A DNA stretch of 64,000 nt from SB11 sp964584305 (GCA_964584305.1 CAZOZL010000008.1:48034-112033), one strand, 5' to 3'. Shown: positions 16,450 through 25,719, numbered from the stretch's first letter. Numbers and translations are program-made. The notes: generated by a model not told the origin, from the letters alone.

Positions 16450-18258
16450 TTAGGTTATACTATAATCTTCATCAAACTGTAAGGCACTTAGTTTTTTGTA
16501 TAATCCGTTTTCTGTATTTACAAGTTGGGCGTGTGTACCCTGTTCTACAACTCTTCCTTTATCTATCACAACAATTTTATCGGCACTGCGAATGGTAGAA
16601 AGCCTATGTGCTATAATAAATGAGGTACGCCCTTTCATTAACGTTTCTAAGGCATCTTGCACCAATTTTTCACTTTCAGAGTCTAGTGAGCTTGTGGCTT
16701 CATCAAGCAATAATATGGTGGGATTTTTAAGCAAAGCACGGGCAATGGCAATGCGCTGGCGTTGCCCCCCCGATAGTTTTACGCCCCGTTCACCTACAAG
16801 GGTATCATACCCATCAGGAAAATCTATAATAAAATCGTGTGCATTGGCTTGCTGGGCAGCCGTTTCTACTTCTATACTGGTAGCACTGTGGTGTCCATAT
16901 AAAATATTTTCTTTTATTGTGCCACCAAAAAGAAAAACATCTTGCGGTACTATTGCCATTTGGCGGCGCAAAAATGTTAACGGGAAATGGGTTGATTGTT
17001 TTCCGTCAAATGTTATTTCACCACTTTGCGGTTCATAAAACCGAAGTAGCAGGTTTACTATGGTTGATTTGCCTGCCCCGCTTGGGCCTACTAATGCAAT
17101 TTTTTCGCCTGCTTTGGCAGTTAAAGAAATATCTTTTAATACTGCATAATCTTCTCTACTGGGATAATTAAAACCAACGGAGTTGAAAGTTACATTTCCA
17201 TTAATTTTATACTCAACGGGGATTTGTATTGCTTCCGTTTCAATATCTTCGGGTTGTTCATCCAATAGTTCCAAAACCCTGTCCGTTGCGCCCAATGCTT
17301 TTTGTAGCTGGCTGTATTGCTCTATAATTCCGCCTAATGAACCTGCAATAAATATGGTAAGAAAACTAAAGGTGGTTAGCTGCCCTGCGGTTAATTCGCC
17401 TTGGTTTACCAGTTTTAGGGCGTACCACAAAAGAAACACCAACGAACCCATCATTATTGTAACTACAAAAGAAAAGAACACTCCACGTACATTGCCCAAT
17501 TTAATTGCCAGCTTTTTAATAGCCTCAACGCTGGCATTGTATCTACTAACTTCAAAAAACTCATTGGCAAACGATTTTACATTTTGCACGCCTTGCAAGG
17601 TTTCCTCAACAATGGCATTACTATCTCCCACCTTATCTTGAACGGTGCGTGAAAACTTGCGGATATACCTGCCAAATAAAAATGCAACAATAGATACCAC
17701 AGGTACAATAGCCAACATAATTAGGGCTAACTGTGGCGTGATAAAAAATAGCATGATTATACCCCCAACTATTATAATAAGCTGGCGCATTAGCTGGGCT
17801 AAATTGGTGGTGAATGTATCGTGTATTTGTGATATATCTGCCGACATTCTGCTGGTTAATTCACCTACCCTGCGTTGGGTAAAAAAATACATAGGTTGTT
17901 TTATTAGGTTTTTATATACATCACTTCTAATATCAGCAAGCATATTTTCGGTAACATTTACAAACAGGCGCACTCTGAAATAAGAGAATACTCCTTGCAA
18001 AATAAACAGTGCCAAAAGCATTGCCCCAATACGGTTAATCTCTTCTCCCGATAGGGATGCTGCATCTACCAAATTGCCTGTTAAATAAGGAAACACCAGT
18101 GCTGTAGCCCCTGTGAGTATAAGAAATACAAAGCCTAATACAAATTTCCACTTGTTGCCGCCCATATAATCAAACAGGCGGGCAGCTTTTTGTAAACTCT
18201 CTTTATTTAGCTTTGCTTTTGGAATATCTTTATCGTTTCCCCAACGGTTATTTGCCAT
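16450..18258 (-). CDS. ABC exporter, fused permease and ATPase (MsbA-like)
   Basis: 602 residues: six transmembrane helices in about 40-330, then the ATP-binding domain. Motifs are Walker A GPSGAGKST, signature LSGGQRQRIAIARAL, Walker B ILLLDEATSSLD and the H-loop IIAHRLSTIRSAD. As a half-transporter it works as a dimer in the inner membrane. Family members export lipids (MsbA), drugs or peptides; substrate cannot be read from the sequence. No protease domain is present, which argues against peptide maturation. The UbiA-family gene lies 56 bp upstream on the same strand, so the two may be co-transcribed and a lipid-like substrate is possible. Confidence 0.93.
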   Translation of the reverse strand: MANNRWGNDKDIPKAKLNKESLQKAARLFDYMGGNKWKFVLGFVFLILTGATALVFPYLTGNLVDAASLSGEEINRIGAMLLALFILQGVFSYFRVRLFVNVTENMLADIRSDVYKNLIKQPMYFFTQRRVGELTSRMSADISQIHDTFTTNLAQLMRQLIIIVGGIIMLFFITPQLALIMLAIVPVVSIVAFLFGRYIRKFSRTVQDKVGDSNAIVEETLQGVQNVKSFANEFFEVSRYNASVEAIKKLAIKLGNVRGVFFSFVVTIMMGSLVFLLWYALKLVNQGELTAGQLTTFSFLTIFIAGSLGGIIEQYSQLQKALGATDRVLELLDEQPEDIETEAIQIPVEYKINGNVTFNSVGFNYPSREDYAVLKDISLTAKAGEKIALVGPSGAGKSTIVNLLLRFYEPQSGEITFDGKQSTHFPLTFLRRQMAIVPQDVFLFGGTIKENILYGHHSATSIEVETAAQQANAHDFIIDFPDGYDTLVGERGVKLSGGQRQRIAIARALLKNPTILLLDEATSSLDSESEKLVQDALETLMKGRTSFIIAHRLSTIRSADKIVVIDKGRVVEQGTHAQLVNTENGLYKKLSALQFDEDYSIT

Positions 18259-18314
18259 CTTCTTGGTTGTTTGTTATTAGAAATTTGGGATTTGAAATTA
18301 TAAATCCAAAATTA

Positions 18315-19172
18315 TCACATCAGGCTACCCGTAATCCACAACCATACCATAGTGGTTAGGGCTGCTATATTGGCACAAATGCCAAATAGTTTTACTAATG
18401 GCAAGGGATAGGGTTTGTTTTTATAGATAAAAAAAACATCAATTATCATATAAGCAGCATATAGCACCAAGAAAAAACCAAGTAGCACCTCATTAGCCAC
18501 TGTAAGTAAAATATATGCTTCAATTCCTACTATTACAGCCAGTAATAGCTTGCTCCACCTAAAGCCTAAAATGGTTGCCGTAGTTTTTCGCCCTCCTGCT
18601 CTATCGGGGGCTATATCCATTACTTCGCCAATTAAATGAGACTGAATGGCAAACAACATTAAATAGAAATAGGTAGTAATGGGTACTATAATATTACCAT
18701 TTAGCTGCACACTCATAAGCAAGGCTAATAAATATCCTAATGATACAAACAACTCAAATGGCGGGCGGCTACTCATCCGCATTTTAGCATCGTTATACAT
18801 ATAGTTTAAAAACACTACTGTTAATAGCCACCAAAACATATAATACCCTGTGTGGTAGGTAAAAAATAGTAAAAATGGAAGTTGGGCAATTATATTTACC
18901 CAAACTATCTCTTTTTTTAGTGAGTGATTACTCACTGCACCAAACAAAAATGTGTTTTTGCGAGGATTGAGCGCATCTATTTTAATATCTGCCCAGTCGT
19001 TCCAGCTATATATTAAATAATTGAACGGAAAAGTAAAGTATAATAACCCCACCCAAAAGATAGGGCTGCTCCAAATATCCAATCCCGAAGTAGGAATAAC
19101 ATACAGCCAAATAGTAGAAAACCACAAACCAGGGCGTGCTGTTTTAAGATGAAATTTTAGGGTGTTTGACAC
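18315..19172 (-). CDS. UbiA-family membrane prenyltransferase
   Basis: 285 residues with about eight or nine transmembrane helices. Both Asp-rich prenyl-diphosphate motifs are present: NDWADIKIDALNPRK (about 57-71) and GEVMDIAPDRAGGRKT (about 182-197). Such enzymes attach isoprenoid chains to aromatic or glycerol-type acceptors, making quinones, haem O, chlorophyll-type lipids or ether lipids. The acceptor cannot be named here. The start is a GTG at 19172 behind a TTACTTTGC box. Downstream is an ABC exporter. A GGGP-synthase-family gene, which also feeds UbiA-type enzymes in archaea, lies 6.6 kb away. Confidence 0.88.
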   Translation of the reverse strand: MSNTLKFHLKTARPGLWFSTIWLYVIPTSGLDIWSSPIFWVGLLYFTFPFNYLIYSWNDWADIKIDALNPRKNTFLFGAVSNHSLKKEIVWVNIIAQLPFLLFFTYHTGYYMFWWLLTVVFLNYMYNDAKMRMSSRPPFELFVSLGYLLALLMSVQLNGNIIVPITTYFYLMLFAIQSHLIGEVMDIAPDRAGGRKTTATILGFRWSKLLLAVIVGIEAYILLTVANEVLLGFFLVLYAAYMIIDVFFIYKNKPYPLPLVKLFGICANIAALTTMVWLWITGSLM

Positions 19173-19254
19173 GGTAGTGCAAAGTAATGGTTTTGTTTTA
19201 TGTTTATGTATTCATTAGGGTGGGTTCACATTAGCTATTCTTTTACCTTTTTAT

Positions 19255-19262
19255 TACCTTTG
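19255..19262 (+). promoter_or_regulatory. TAnnTTTG promoter box of the ABC-F gene
   Basis: TACCTTTG, 25 bases before the ATG at 19288. Confidence 0.5.
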
Positions 19263-19287
19263 CCGCCTTTAATAAATTCAGGTATAA

Positions 19288-20919
19288 ATGCTTAATGTTT
19301 CAGATGTTTCCTTGCGCTTTGGTAAGCGTGTTTTGTTTGATGAAGTAAATGTGAAATTTACTGAAGGTAACTGCTATGGCGTTATCGGGGCGAATGGCGC
19401 AGGTAAATCTACTTTCCTAAAAATCCTTTCAGGAGAAATAGACCCACAAACGGGTAATATATCTACCACCCCTGGTATGCGAATGAGCGTACTAAAACAA
19501 GACCACTTTGAGTTTGATGAGTTTACCGTTTTAAATGCGGTAATAGTAGGCAATAAAAAGCTGTGGGATATAATGGAAGAAAAAGAAGCCGTTTATGCCA
19601 AACCTGATTTTAGTGATGCGGATGGTATTAGAGCGAGCGAGCTTGAAGAACAGTTTGGCGAAATGAACGGCTGGATGGCAGAAAGTGATGCGGCTGAACT
19701 ATTGAGCAATTTAGGCATAAAAGAAGATATGCACCACCGCACCATGAGTGAGCTAAGCGGTAATCAAAAAGTGCGAATATTGCTGGCTCAAGCTCTTTTT
19801 GGCGACCCTGATATTTTGCTATTAGATGAACCCACCAACGATTTAGACATAGAAACCGCAAACTGGTTAGAAAACTTTTTAGCTGATTTTAAAAATATAG
19901 TAATAGTAGTATCGCACGATAGGCATTTTTTAGACACCGTTTGTACGCATATTGCTGATATAGATTTTAAGAAACTAAGAGTATATACAGGTAATTACAC
20001 GTTTTGGTACGAATCAAGCCAGTTGGCATTGAAACAACGTAGCGACCAAAACAAAAAAGCCGAAGATAAGCGCAAAGAGTTACAAGACTTTATCTCCCGT
20101 TTTAGTGCCAACGCCTCAAAAAGTAAACAGGCTACCAGCCGTAAAAAACTACTTGAAAAACTTAATATTGATGATATACAAGCCAGCACTCGCCGCTACC
20201 CAGGTATTCAATTTCCGCAGGAGCGTGAAGCAGGAGACCAAATTTTAACGGTAGAAAATCTTTCAAAAGCTATTGATGGTGAAGTACTATTTAAAAATAT
20301 AAATTTTACCCTTAACAAAGGCGATAAAATAGCCTTAGTATCAAAAAATAGTTTAGCCATTTCTACTTTCTTTAAAATATTAATGGGTGAAGCAAAAGCC
20401 GATAAAGGCGAGTATAACTGGGGGGTTACTATTACCCACTCATACCTGCCCAATGATAATAGTGCTTTTTTTGAGGGAGTGGATACGAACTTGGTAGATT
20501 GGCTACGCCAGTTTAGTGAGGAGAAAGACGAAACTTTTATTAGAGGGTTTTTAGGGCGAATGCTGTTTAGTGGCGAGGAAACTCAAAAAAGTGCAAAAGT
20601 ATTATCAGGAGGAGAAAAAGTGCGCTGCATGACCAGCAAAATGATGTTACAAAATGCTAATTTTTTAGTATTAGATGAGCCTACCAACCACTTAGACCTT
20701 GAGGCTATTACTGCTTTTAATGATGCCCTTATAAATTACAAAGGGGGGATACTATTTACCAGTCATGACCACCAGTTTATGCAAACCGTTGCCAACCGTA
20801 TTATAGAAATTACACCCAATGGCAACCTTGATAAACTAATGACATATGACGAATATATTACCGATAATACTGTTAAAGAACAACGTGATGCTATGTACAG
20901 CACGGCGGTTAATGCTTAA
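19288..20919 (+). CDS. ABC-F family ribosome-associated ATPase with a degenerate second P-loop
   Basis: 543 residues, two ABC ATPase domains and no membrane part. Such proteins bind the ribosomal E site and affect translation or antibiotic protection. Domain 1 is intact: Walker A GANGAGKST (34-42), signature LSGNQ (156-160), Walker B ILLLDEPTND (176-185). The linker (about 240-305) is basic. Domain 2 keeps its signature LSGGEK (439-444) and Walker B VLDEPTNHLD, but its P-loop reads SKNSLAIST (352-360): the GxxGxGK pattern and the essential Lys are missing. Overall it looks YbiT-like. The FKBP lipoprotein gene starts 6 bp after the stop. Confidence 0.92.
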   Translation: MLNVSDVSLRFGKRVLFDEVNVKFTEGNCYGVIGANGAGKSTFLKILSGEIDPQTGNISTTPGMRMSVLKQDHFEFDEFTVLNAVIVGNKKLWDIMEEKEAVYAKPDFSDADGIRASELEEQFGEMNGWMAESDAAELLSNLGIKEDMHHRTMSELSGNQKVRILLAQALFGDPDILLLDEPTNDLDIETANWLENFLADFKNIVIVVSHDRHFLDTVCTHIADIDFKKLRVYTGNYTFWYESSQLALKQRSDQNKKAEDKRKELQDFISRFSANASKSKQATSRKKLLEKLNIDDIQASTRRYPGIQFPQEREAGDQILTVENLSKAIDGEVLFKNINFTLNKGDKIALVSKNSLAISTFFKILMGEAKADKGEYNWGVTITHSYLPNDNSAFFEGVDTNLVDWLRQFSEEKDETFIRGFLGRMLFSGEETQKSAKVLSGGEKVRCMTSKMMLQNANFLVLDEPTNHLDLEAITAFNDALINYKGGILFTSHDHQFMQTVANRIIEITPNGNLDKLMTYDEYITDNTVKEQRDAMYSTAVNA

Positions 20920-20925
20920 TAAGTT

Positions 20926-21633
20926 ATGAGAAATTTTATTTATATATTACTTGCAGTAACACTTATAAGTGCTTGTAAGAACACTAAAAAAAGTACCATC
21001 AACAATTACAAAAATGGGATTGTACTTACTAACTATACCGACTCTGTATCCTACTCATTAGGGTTACTATACGGTAAAAGTCTTAAAGCACAAGGCTTTG
21101 AAGATATGAACAACGATTTACTGCTTGAGGTTTTTCGCCAATCAATAAGCAGTACACTACCTGCTGATAGCGCACTATTAATTGATGCAAAAAGTGCCAA
21201 CCCTATTGTAAACAATTATTTTATTAAAAAAAGAGAAATTATTGCTTCAAAAAACTTAGCCGAAGGCGAGGATTTTCTTGCAAAAAACAAAACTAAGAGT
21301 GGGGTAAAAACTACCGCAAGCGGGTTGCAATACAAAGTGATTAAAGAAGGCACGGGCGCATTACCCAATCCTAATAGTAACATTACTGTTTACTATACGG
21401 GTACATTGCTTGATGGTTCTGTTTTTGATGGCACAAAGCCAGGCGCGCCAGCAAATTTTGGCATTAGTGGTTTAATAAGTGGCTGGAAAGAGGGCTTACT
21501 TTTAATGAAAGAAGGAGCAAAATTTAAGTTTTTTATTCCTGCAAACTTGGCGTATGGAGCGCAAGGTTCACCAGGTTCTATTGGTCCAAACTCGGTCCTT
21601 ATTTTTGAGTTAGAATTAGTAAAAATAAATTAA
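20926..21633 (+). CDS. FKBP-type peptidyl-prolyl isomerase, lipoprotein
   Basis: 235 residues. The signal peptide ends in LISAC with the lipidated Cys17, placing the enzyme in the envelope. Residues about 35-115 resemble the FKBP N-terminal dimerisation region (SVSYSLGLLYGKSLKAQGF). The FKBP catalytic domain is at about 125-235, from VKTTASGLQYKVIKEG to SVLIFELELVKIN, with ITVYYTGTLLDGSVFD and NLAYGAQGSPGSIGP. It speeds folding of exported proteins by turning prolyl bonds. The gene begins 6 bp after the ABC-F gene and is followed 24 bp later by a second FKBP gene whose domain is clearly related. Confidence 0.92.
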   Translation: MRNFIYILLAVTLISACKNTKKSTINNYKNGIVLTNYTDSVSYSLGLLYGKSLKAQGFEDMNNDLLLEVFRQSISSTLPADSALLIDAKSANPIVNNYFIKKREIIASKNLAEGEDFLAKNKTKSGVKTTASGLQYKVIKEGTGALPNPNSNITVYYTGTLLDGSVFDGTKPGAPANFGISGLISGWKEGLLLMKEGAKFKFFIPANLAYGAQGSPGSIGPNSVLIFELELVKIN

Positions 21634-21657
21634 TATTTTTTTTAAATAAGTAATAAT

Positions 21658-22044
21658 ATGACAACTGAAAGCACAAATTTTTTAGAAGAAAATAAAAAGA
21701 AAGAAGGCGTAAAAACTACCGAAAGTGGGTTACAATACAAAGTGATTACAGAAGGTAGCGGCGCAAAACCAAGTGCTACTGACGAGGTTACCGTTCACTA
21801 CACAGGTATGCTTACTGATGGGCGTGTTTTTGATAGCTCGGTAGAGCGTGGACAGCCTATTTCTTTCCCACTAAACCGTGTAATTGCAGGCTGGACAGAA
21901 GGTTTGCAACTAATGAGCGAGGGTTCTAAATATACGCTATTTATCCCTTCTGCCTTGGGCTATGGCGAGCAGGGTGCACCAGGGTCAATTATAGAGCCTA
22001 ATGCTACTTTAATATTTGATGTTGAATTGATAAAAATAGGGTAA
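21658..22044 (+). CDS. Small FKBP-type peptidyl-prolyl isomerase, no signal peptide
   Basis: 128 residues, essentially one FKBP domain without export signal, so cytoplasmic. Motifs: VKTTESGLQYKVITEG, VTVHYTGMLTDGRVFDSS, GWTEGLQLMSEG and ALGYGEQGAPGSI, which carry the aromatic residues of the active pocket. The short N-terminal leader (TNFLEENKKKEGVKTT) parallels the linker in front of the catalytic domain of the lipoprotein isomerase just upstream, so the pair looks like a tandem duplication in which one copy lost the signal and the dimerisation part. Probably one operon with 20926-21633. Confidence 0.93.
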   Translation: MTTESTNFLEENKKKEGVKTTESGLQYKVITEGSGAKPSATDEVTVHYTGMLTDGRVFDSSVERGQPISFPLNRVIAGWTEGLQLMSEGSKYTLFIPSALGYGEQGAPGSIIEPNATLIFDVELIKIG

Positions 22045-22160
22045 GTCCTTAAATATTATTCTGCAAATATCTGGGCATAAGTCTCTTCATTAGGCTGATA
22101 GCTATTGGTTTTTATTCAGTTATTTACACAATATTTGTTCGTGTATTCAAAATCATATCA

Positions 22161-22177
22161 TAATGTACTACGGGTTT
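22161..22177 (+). repeat. Half-element related to the 57877 palindrome
   Basis: TAATGTACTACGGGTTT matches TAATGCACTACGGATTT (57894-57910) at 15 of 17 positions. It lies alone in the 224-bp gap before the AI-2E-family gene. Confidence 0.4.
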
Positions 22178-22268
22178 TATAGTAGTATATAACACAAAAA
22201 ACTAAGCAAAATTAGTTTTATAGAAGTCCTCTCTGCATCTTTGATTTGTAATTTTAACCCCATTAATT

Positions 22269-23291
22269 ATGGCTCAATTAGATAATAATCGTTTACGGCA
22301 AACTTTTTTTATACTGCTAATTTTAAGTTTAGGAATACTATTGTTTTGGAGAATTTACCCCTTTTTCTCAGCATTGTTGGGTGCGCTCACTTTTTATGTA
22401 TTATTTAGAAAACTGATGTTTTCGCTCACCGTTAAGCGTAAGTGGAACAAAGCACTTTCAGCAATAGTTATAATGGTACTCTCGTTTGTTATTATACTAC
22501 TGCCCACGGCTATTTTATTAAAAATGCTATACAAAAAAGTGATGGTATTGGTGGTGAAACCTGATGGATGGATTAAAGAAATTAAAGCATTAGTGAATCA
22601 GCTAAACGCTACTTTGGGAACAGATTTGTTAAGCACTGAAAGCCTTGGCAAAGTGCCTGCAATATTGGCAGATACAGTACCCCATGTTTTAATGTCAACT
22701 ATGGATACTTTGCTAATTATAGCCTTGCTTTACTTTGTGCTATATTTTATGCTGGCAAATGGCAAGCGTATGGAAAACTGGTTGTTTAAAAACGTGCCGC
22801 TAAAAGAAAATAACCTAAAAACCATTGAAAAAGAGGTAGTAAACATGGTGCTTTCAAATGCAATAGGCATCCCCCTACTGGCAGGTATACAGGGGGTTTT
22901 TGCGTTTCTGGCATATTGGGTGCTGGGTGTCCCCGACCCGTTGTTGTGGGGCGTTGTAACTGCATTTGCGGCTATGCTGCCCGTGGTAGGCTCTATTATT
23001 GTTTGGCTTCCGCTAAGTGTATATTTGTATTTTAATGGGCTGGAATGGCAGGGCATATCACTTTTTCTTTATGGCATACTTGTTATTATAAATATTGATA
23101 ATGTGTTTAGAATGGTTTTACAAAAACGCATGGCAAACACCCACCCACTCATTACCATGTTTGGTGTTATTATTGGCTTAGGCTTATTTGGGTTTATTGG
23201 GCTTATTTTTGGTCCTTTATTAGTATCAATGTTTATTGTTTTGTTAAGAATATATAACGATGAATTTTTAAAAGAAGTAGATTTGAAATAA
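22269..23291 (+). CDS. AI-2E transporter family (PerM/YdiK-type) membrane protein
   Basis: 340 residues with about seven or eight transmembrane helices. The pattern fits the family: two N-terminal helices (13-50), a third near 62-85, a soluble middle segment (about 90-140), then helices that include LLIIALLYFVLYFMLANG and the conserved C-terminal block VVTAFAAMLPVVGSIIVWLP ... GLIFGPLLVSMFIVLLRIY. Members have been linked to autoinducer-2 export or sodium/proton exchange; most are unassigned. It is followed 14 bp later by the SIMPL-family gene, probably in one transcript. Confidence 0.88.
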   Translation: MAQLDNNRLRQTFFILLILSLGILLFWRIYPFFSALLGALTFYVLFRKLMFSLTVKRKWNKALSAIVIMVLSFVIILLPTAILLKMLYKKVMVLVVKPDGWIKEIKALVNQLNATLGTDLLSTESLGKVPAILADTVPHVLMSTMDTLLIIALLYFVLYFMLANGKRMENWLFKNVPLKENNLKTIEKEVVNMVLSNAIGIPLLAGIQGVFAFLAYWVLGVPDPLLWGVVTAFAAMLPVVGSIIVWLPLSVYLYFNGLEWQGISLFLYGILVIINIDNVFRMVLQKRMANTHPLITMFGVIIGLGLFGFIGLIFGPLLVSMFIVLLRIYNDEFLKEVDLK

Positions 23292-23305
23292 TTAAAAAAC
23301 ACACT

Positions 23306-24091
23306 ATGAAAAAAATAATACTAATCCTATTTTTAGGAATACTAACAAGCACTATTGCTACCGCACAAAAACAACGATTTATTGAAGTAGTTGTAGAAGA
23401 AAAAATGCAGGTAATGCCCGATGAATTTATTTTCGAGTTTAGACTATCAAAAAAAACTAGATACGAAGACTCTCATAGCCTTGCTGACGAAGTAGCAGTT
23501 GAAGCTGTGGAGACGGTTGTGAAAGATGATATGGCGACAGAGGAGGCAATAGAGGAAATGCCAAGCTCAAAAAGGAAAAGAACAAAAACAAAACCAAGAA
23601 AACGAATTAAAATAACCATAACACAACAAGAAAATGCTATAAAAGAATACTTAAAAAAGAAGGGCATTGATAACAAAAACTTTATGCCTGTGGTAAATAG
23701 TAAACATAATGATTGGAGTGATAATAGACGATACTATACCCTTAAACTAAGTAATAACGAGACTTTTAATGAGATTACCAAGGGACTTGACTCACTAGGT
23801 GCAAGTAGGATAAAACTAAACTCGTTTAAAAGCAGTAAGGTAGAGCAGTATGAAAGTGATTTAGCACAGAAAGCACTTAAAAAAGCGAAAGAAAACGCAC
23901 AAAAATTAGTAGCCGCCTACGGCGAGAAATTAGGGAAAGTGATTTCTATTTCAGAAGATTTGGGAGGGAAAGATGACATATCCACCAGTTTTTATAAACT
24001 GATTGAGAGTGAATTAAGGCGTAAAAATAGAACTCAAGGTACGACAATAACCATTACCTATAAAGTAAAGGTAAAGTTTGCTATTAAGTAA
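23306..24091 (+). CDS. Periplasmic SIMPL-domain (DUF541) protein with a charged insert
   Basis: 261 residues with a signal peptide (cleavage near ATAQ, residue 21). SIMPL-type core: IEVVVEEKMQVMPDEFIFEFRLSK at the start and KALKKAKENAQKLVAAYGEKLGKVISISED in the C-terminal half, ending TTITITYKVKVKFAIK. Between them, residues about 50-105 form an unusual insert, first acidic (AVEAVETVVKDDMATEEAIEE), then strongly basic (KRKRTKTKPRKRIK). The family is envelope-associated with no firm function. The 3' end overlaps the convergent aroE gene by 8 bp. Confidence 0.82.
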   Translation: MKKIILILFLGILTSTIATAQKQRFIEVVVEEKMQVMPDEFIFEFRLSKKTRYEDSHSLADEVAVEAVETVVKDDMATEEAIEEMPSSKRKRTKTKPRKRIKITITQQENAIKEYLKKKGIDNKNFMPVVNSKHNDWSDNRRYYTLKLSNNETFNEITKGLDSLGASRIKLNSFKSSKVEQYESDLAQKALKKAKENAQKLVAAYGEKLGKVISISEDLGGKDDISTSFYKLIESELRRKNRTQGTTITITYKVKVKFAIK

Positions 24092-24836
24092 GCGCGTTAC
24101 TCCATATCTCCCATGCCTTTTGGGCTTGTAGTTTTAGCATATCAACTCCGTTTTTAGTTCTTGTTCCTTTTGCCTTGCCTTGCCGTAAAAACGTTGTTTC
24201 AGTAGGGTTATACACCAAGTCGTACAGGTAATGGTGTTGCATTAGTACTTCATAATTTATTTTTGGGCAGACACCTATATTAGGGTACATACCTAATGGT
24301 GTAGTGTTTATAATAAGTAAATGTTTCTGCATCAACTCATCGGTTATCTCGTTATAGGTTATATACGAGGCACCACTTTTTACTCGTGAAACTTTTATAT
24401 ACTCAATACCCATTTGTGCTAAAACGTAGGCAACTGCATTAGAGCTGCCTCCTGTGCCTAAAACCAATGCTTTTTTAGGTCTCTCATCGCCCAAAAAAGA
24501 GGTTAAAGACTGTTTAAAACCAAAATAGTCAGTATTGTAACCGTGTAATTGTATTGCGTTATTAGCACGCACTATTTTTACAGTATTTACTGCGCCAATT
24601 GCTTTTGCTTCTTCAGATATTTTATCTAAAAAAGGAATGATGCTTTTTTTATAAGGGATTGTAATATTAAACCCTGCTAAACCTGTTTCTGTTTCAAGCC
24701 AGCCCTGCAAAGCGTTAATATCCTTTAAAGGATAAAGAGTATAACTGCCCTTTATGTTTTTTTGCTGAAATAATTGGGCGAAAATTTCAGGTGATTTTGA
24801 GTGTTCGAGCGGGTAACCTATTAAGCCCAACTTCAT
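24084..24836 (-). CDS. aroE: Shikimate dehydrogenase
   Basis: 250 residues, the short AroE form. It reduces 3-dehydroshikimate to shikimate with NADPH in aromatic amino-acid synthesis. The substrate site has EHSKSP (11-16), NITIPYK with catalytic Lys63, and NTDYFGF with Asp103; the nucleotide-binding loop is GTGGSS (127-132); the C-terminal NGVDMLKLQAQKAWEIW is typical. The gene overlaps the DedA stop by one base (TAATG), so it is translationally coupled to it. Its own stop overlaps the convergent SIMPL gene. Confidence 0.96.
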   Translation of the reverse strand: MKLGLIGYPLEHSKSPEIFAQLFQQKNIKGSYTLYPLKDINALQGWLETETGLAGFNITIPYKKSIIPFLDKISEEAKAIGAVNTVKIVRANNAIQLHGYNTDYFGFKQSLTSFLGDERPKKALVLGTGGSSNAVAYVLAQMGIEYIKVSRVKSGASYITYNEITDELMQKHLLIINTTPLGMYPNIGVCPKINYEVLMQHHYLYDLVYNPTETTFLRQGKAKGTRTKNGVDMLKLQAQKAWEIWSNALT

Positions 24837-25483
24837 TATTTTTTAGCAAAACGGTATTTAACAAACTCGATAATAATAGGCACTACCGAAAGGAAGATGA
24901 TACCAAAAACAACTATCTCAAAATTCTCTTTTACCCAAGCATTTTGCCCCAGCGAGTAGCCTATTAAACTAATACCCACTACCCAAAATGCCCCCCCCAC
25001 AATATTATAAGTAATAAATTTACTATAAGTCATACTACCCACGCCTGCCACAAATGGGGCAAAGGTGCGTACAATAGGCACAAAACGGGCAATAATTATT
25101 GCTTTAGGTCCATATTTTTCAAAAAAATCATGGGTTTTATCCAAGTGTTCCTGCTTTACCAAGTTTCGATTAAACAGTTTTACTTTTGTGGCTCGTAGTC
25201 CAAGTGTTTTTCCTACAAAGTAGTTCACCGTATCGCCTAAAACAGCAGCAATAAATAGCAACCCCATAAGTACAAAAATATTTAATGAACCCATTGCAGC
25301 AAAAGTACCCGCTGCAAACAACAAAGAGTCTCCAGGTAAAAAAGGCATTATAATTAGCCCTGTTTCAACAAAAATTATAGCAAACAAAATTGCATACGTC
25401 CAGTTGCCATATTCTTTTATCATCTCAAGCAACTTATCATCTAAATGCAGAAAAAAATCGAGAAAGTCTTTAAGGTATTCCAT
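24836..25483 (-). CDS. DedA-family inner-membrane protein
   Basis: 215 residues with several transmembrane helices. DedA hallmarks are ETGLIIMPFLPGDSLLFAAGTFAAMG, the loop GDTVNYFVGKTLG, and RFVPIVRTFAPFVAGVGSMTYSKF containing the conserved Arg pair. Family members are now known as lipid scramblases or flippases, for example recycling undecaprenyl phosphate; the exact lipid here is open. It is the first gene of a coupled pair with aroE. The pairing is not functionally obvious. Confidence 0.93.
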   Translation of the reverse strand: MEYLKDFLDFFLHLDDKLLEMIKEYGNWTYAILFAIIFVETGLIIMPFLPGDSLLFAAGTFAAMGSLNIFVLMGLLFIAAVLGDTVNYFVGKTLGLRATKVKLFNRNLVKQEHLDKTHDFFEKYGPKAIIIARFVPIVRTFAPFVAGVGSMTYSKFITYNIVGGAFWVVGISLIGYSLGQNAWVKENFEIVVFGIIFLSVVPIIIEFVKYRFAKK

Positions 25484-25587
25484 TCTTTGAAAATTTGTGC
25501 AATTTTACGGCTATTTCAGCATAGTAGTAGTATTTTTACACGCATAATTATGCTGCAAAGGCTGTTTTTAGCGTTAGCAATACAAAA

Positions 25588-25719
25588 ATGAAACAAACAA
25601 GAACACTAATAGCACTGGTATTTTTAGTATGCCTGATGGTTTCTACAACAGCGTGCAAAGCCCATAAAGGAGGCAAAAAAGGGTGCAATTGCCCCACTTG
25701 GCAAAAACCTGCCCGCTAA
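25588..25719 (+). CDS. 43-residue small lipoprotein
   Basis: A short gene with a full signal-peptide layout: MKQTRTLIALVFLVCLMV, then the lipobox STTAC with Cys23. The mature part is only about 21 residues, highly basic and Cys-containing: CKAHKGGKKGCNCPTWQKPAR. Two further Cys (CNC) may bind metal or form a disulfide. The reading frame is closed by TAA at 25717. It lies in the 296-bp gap between the divergent DedA gene and the GGGP-synthase-family gene, 60 bp before the latter. No function is recognised. Confidence 0.7.
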   Translation: MKQTRTLIALVFLVCLMVSTTACKAHKGGKKGCNCPTWQKPAR

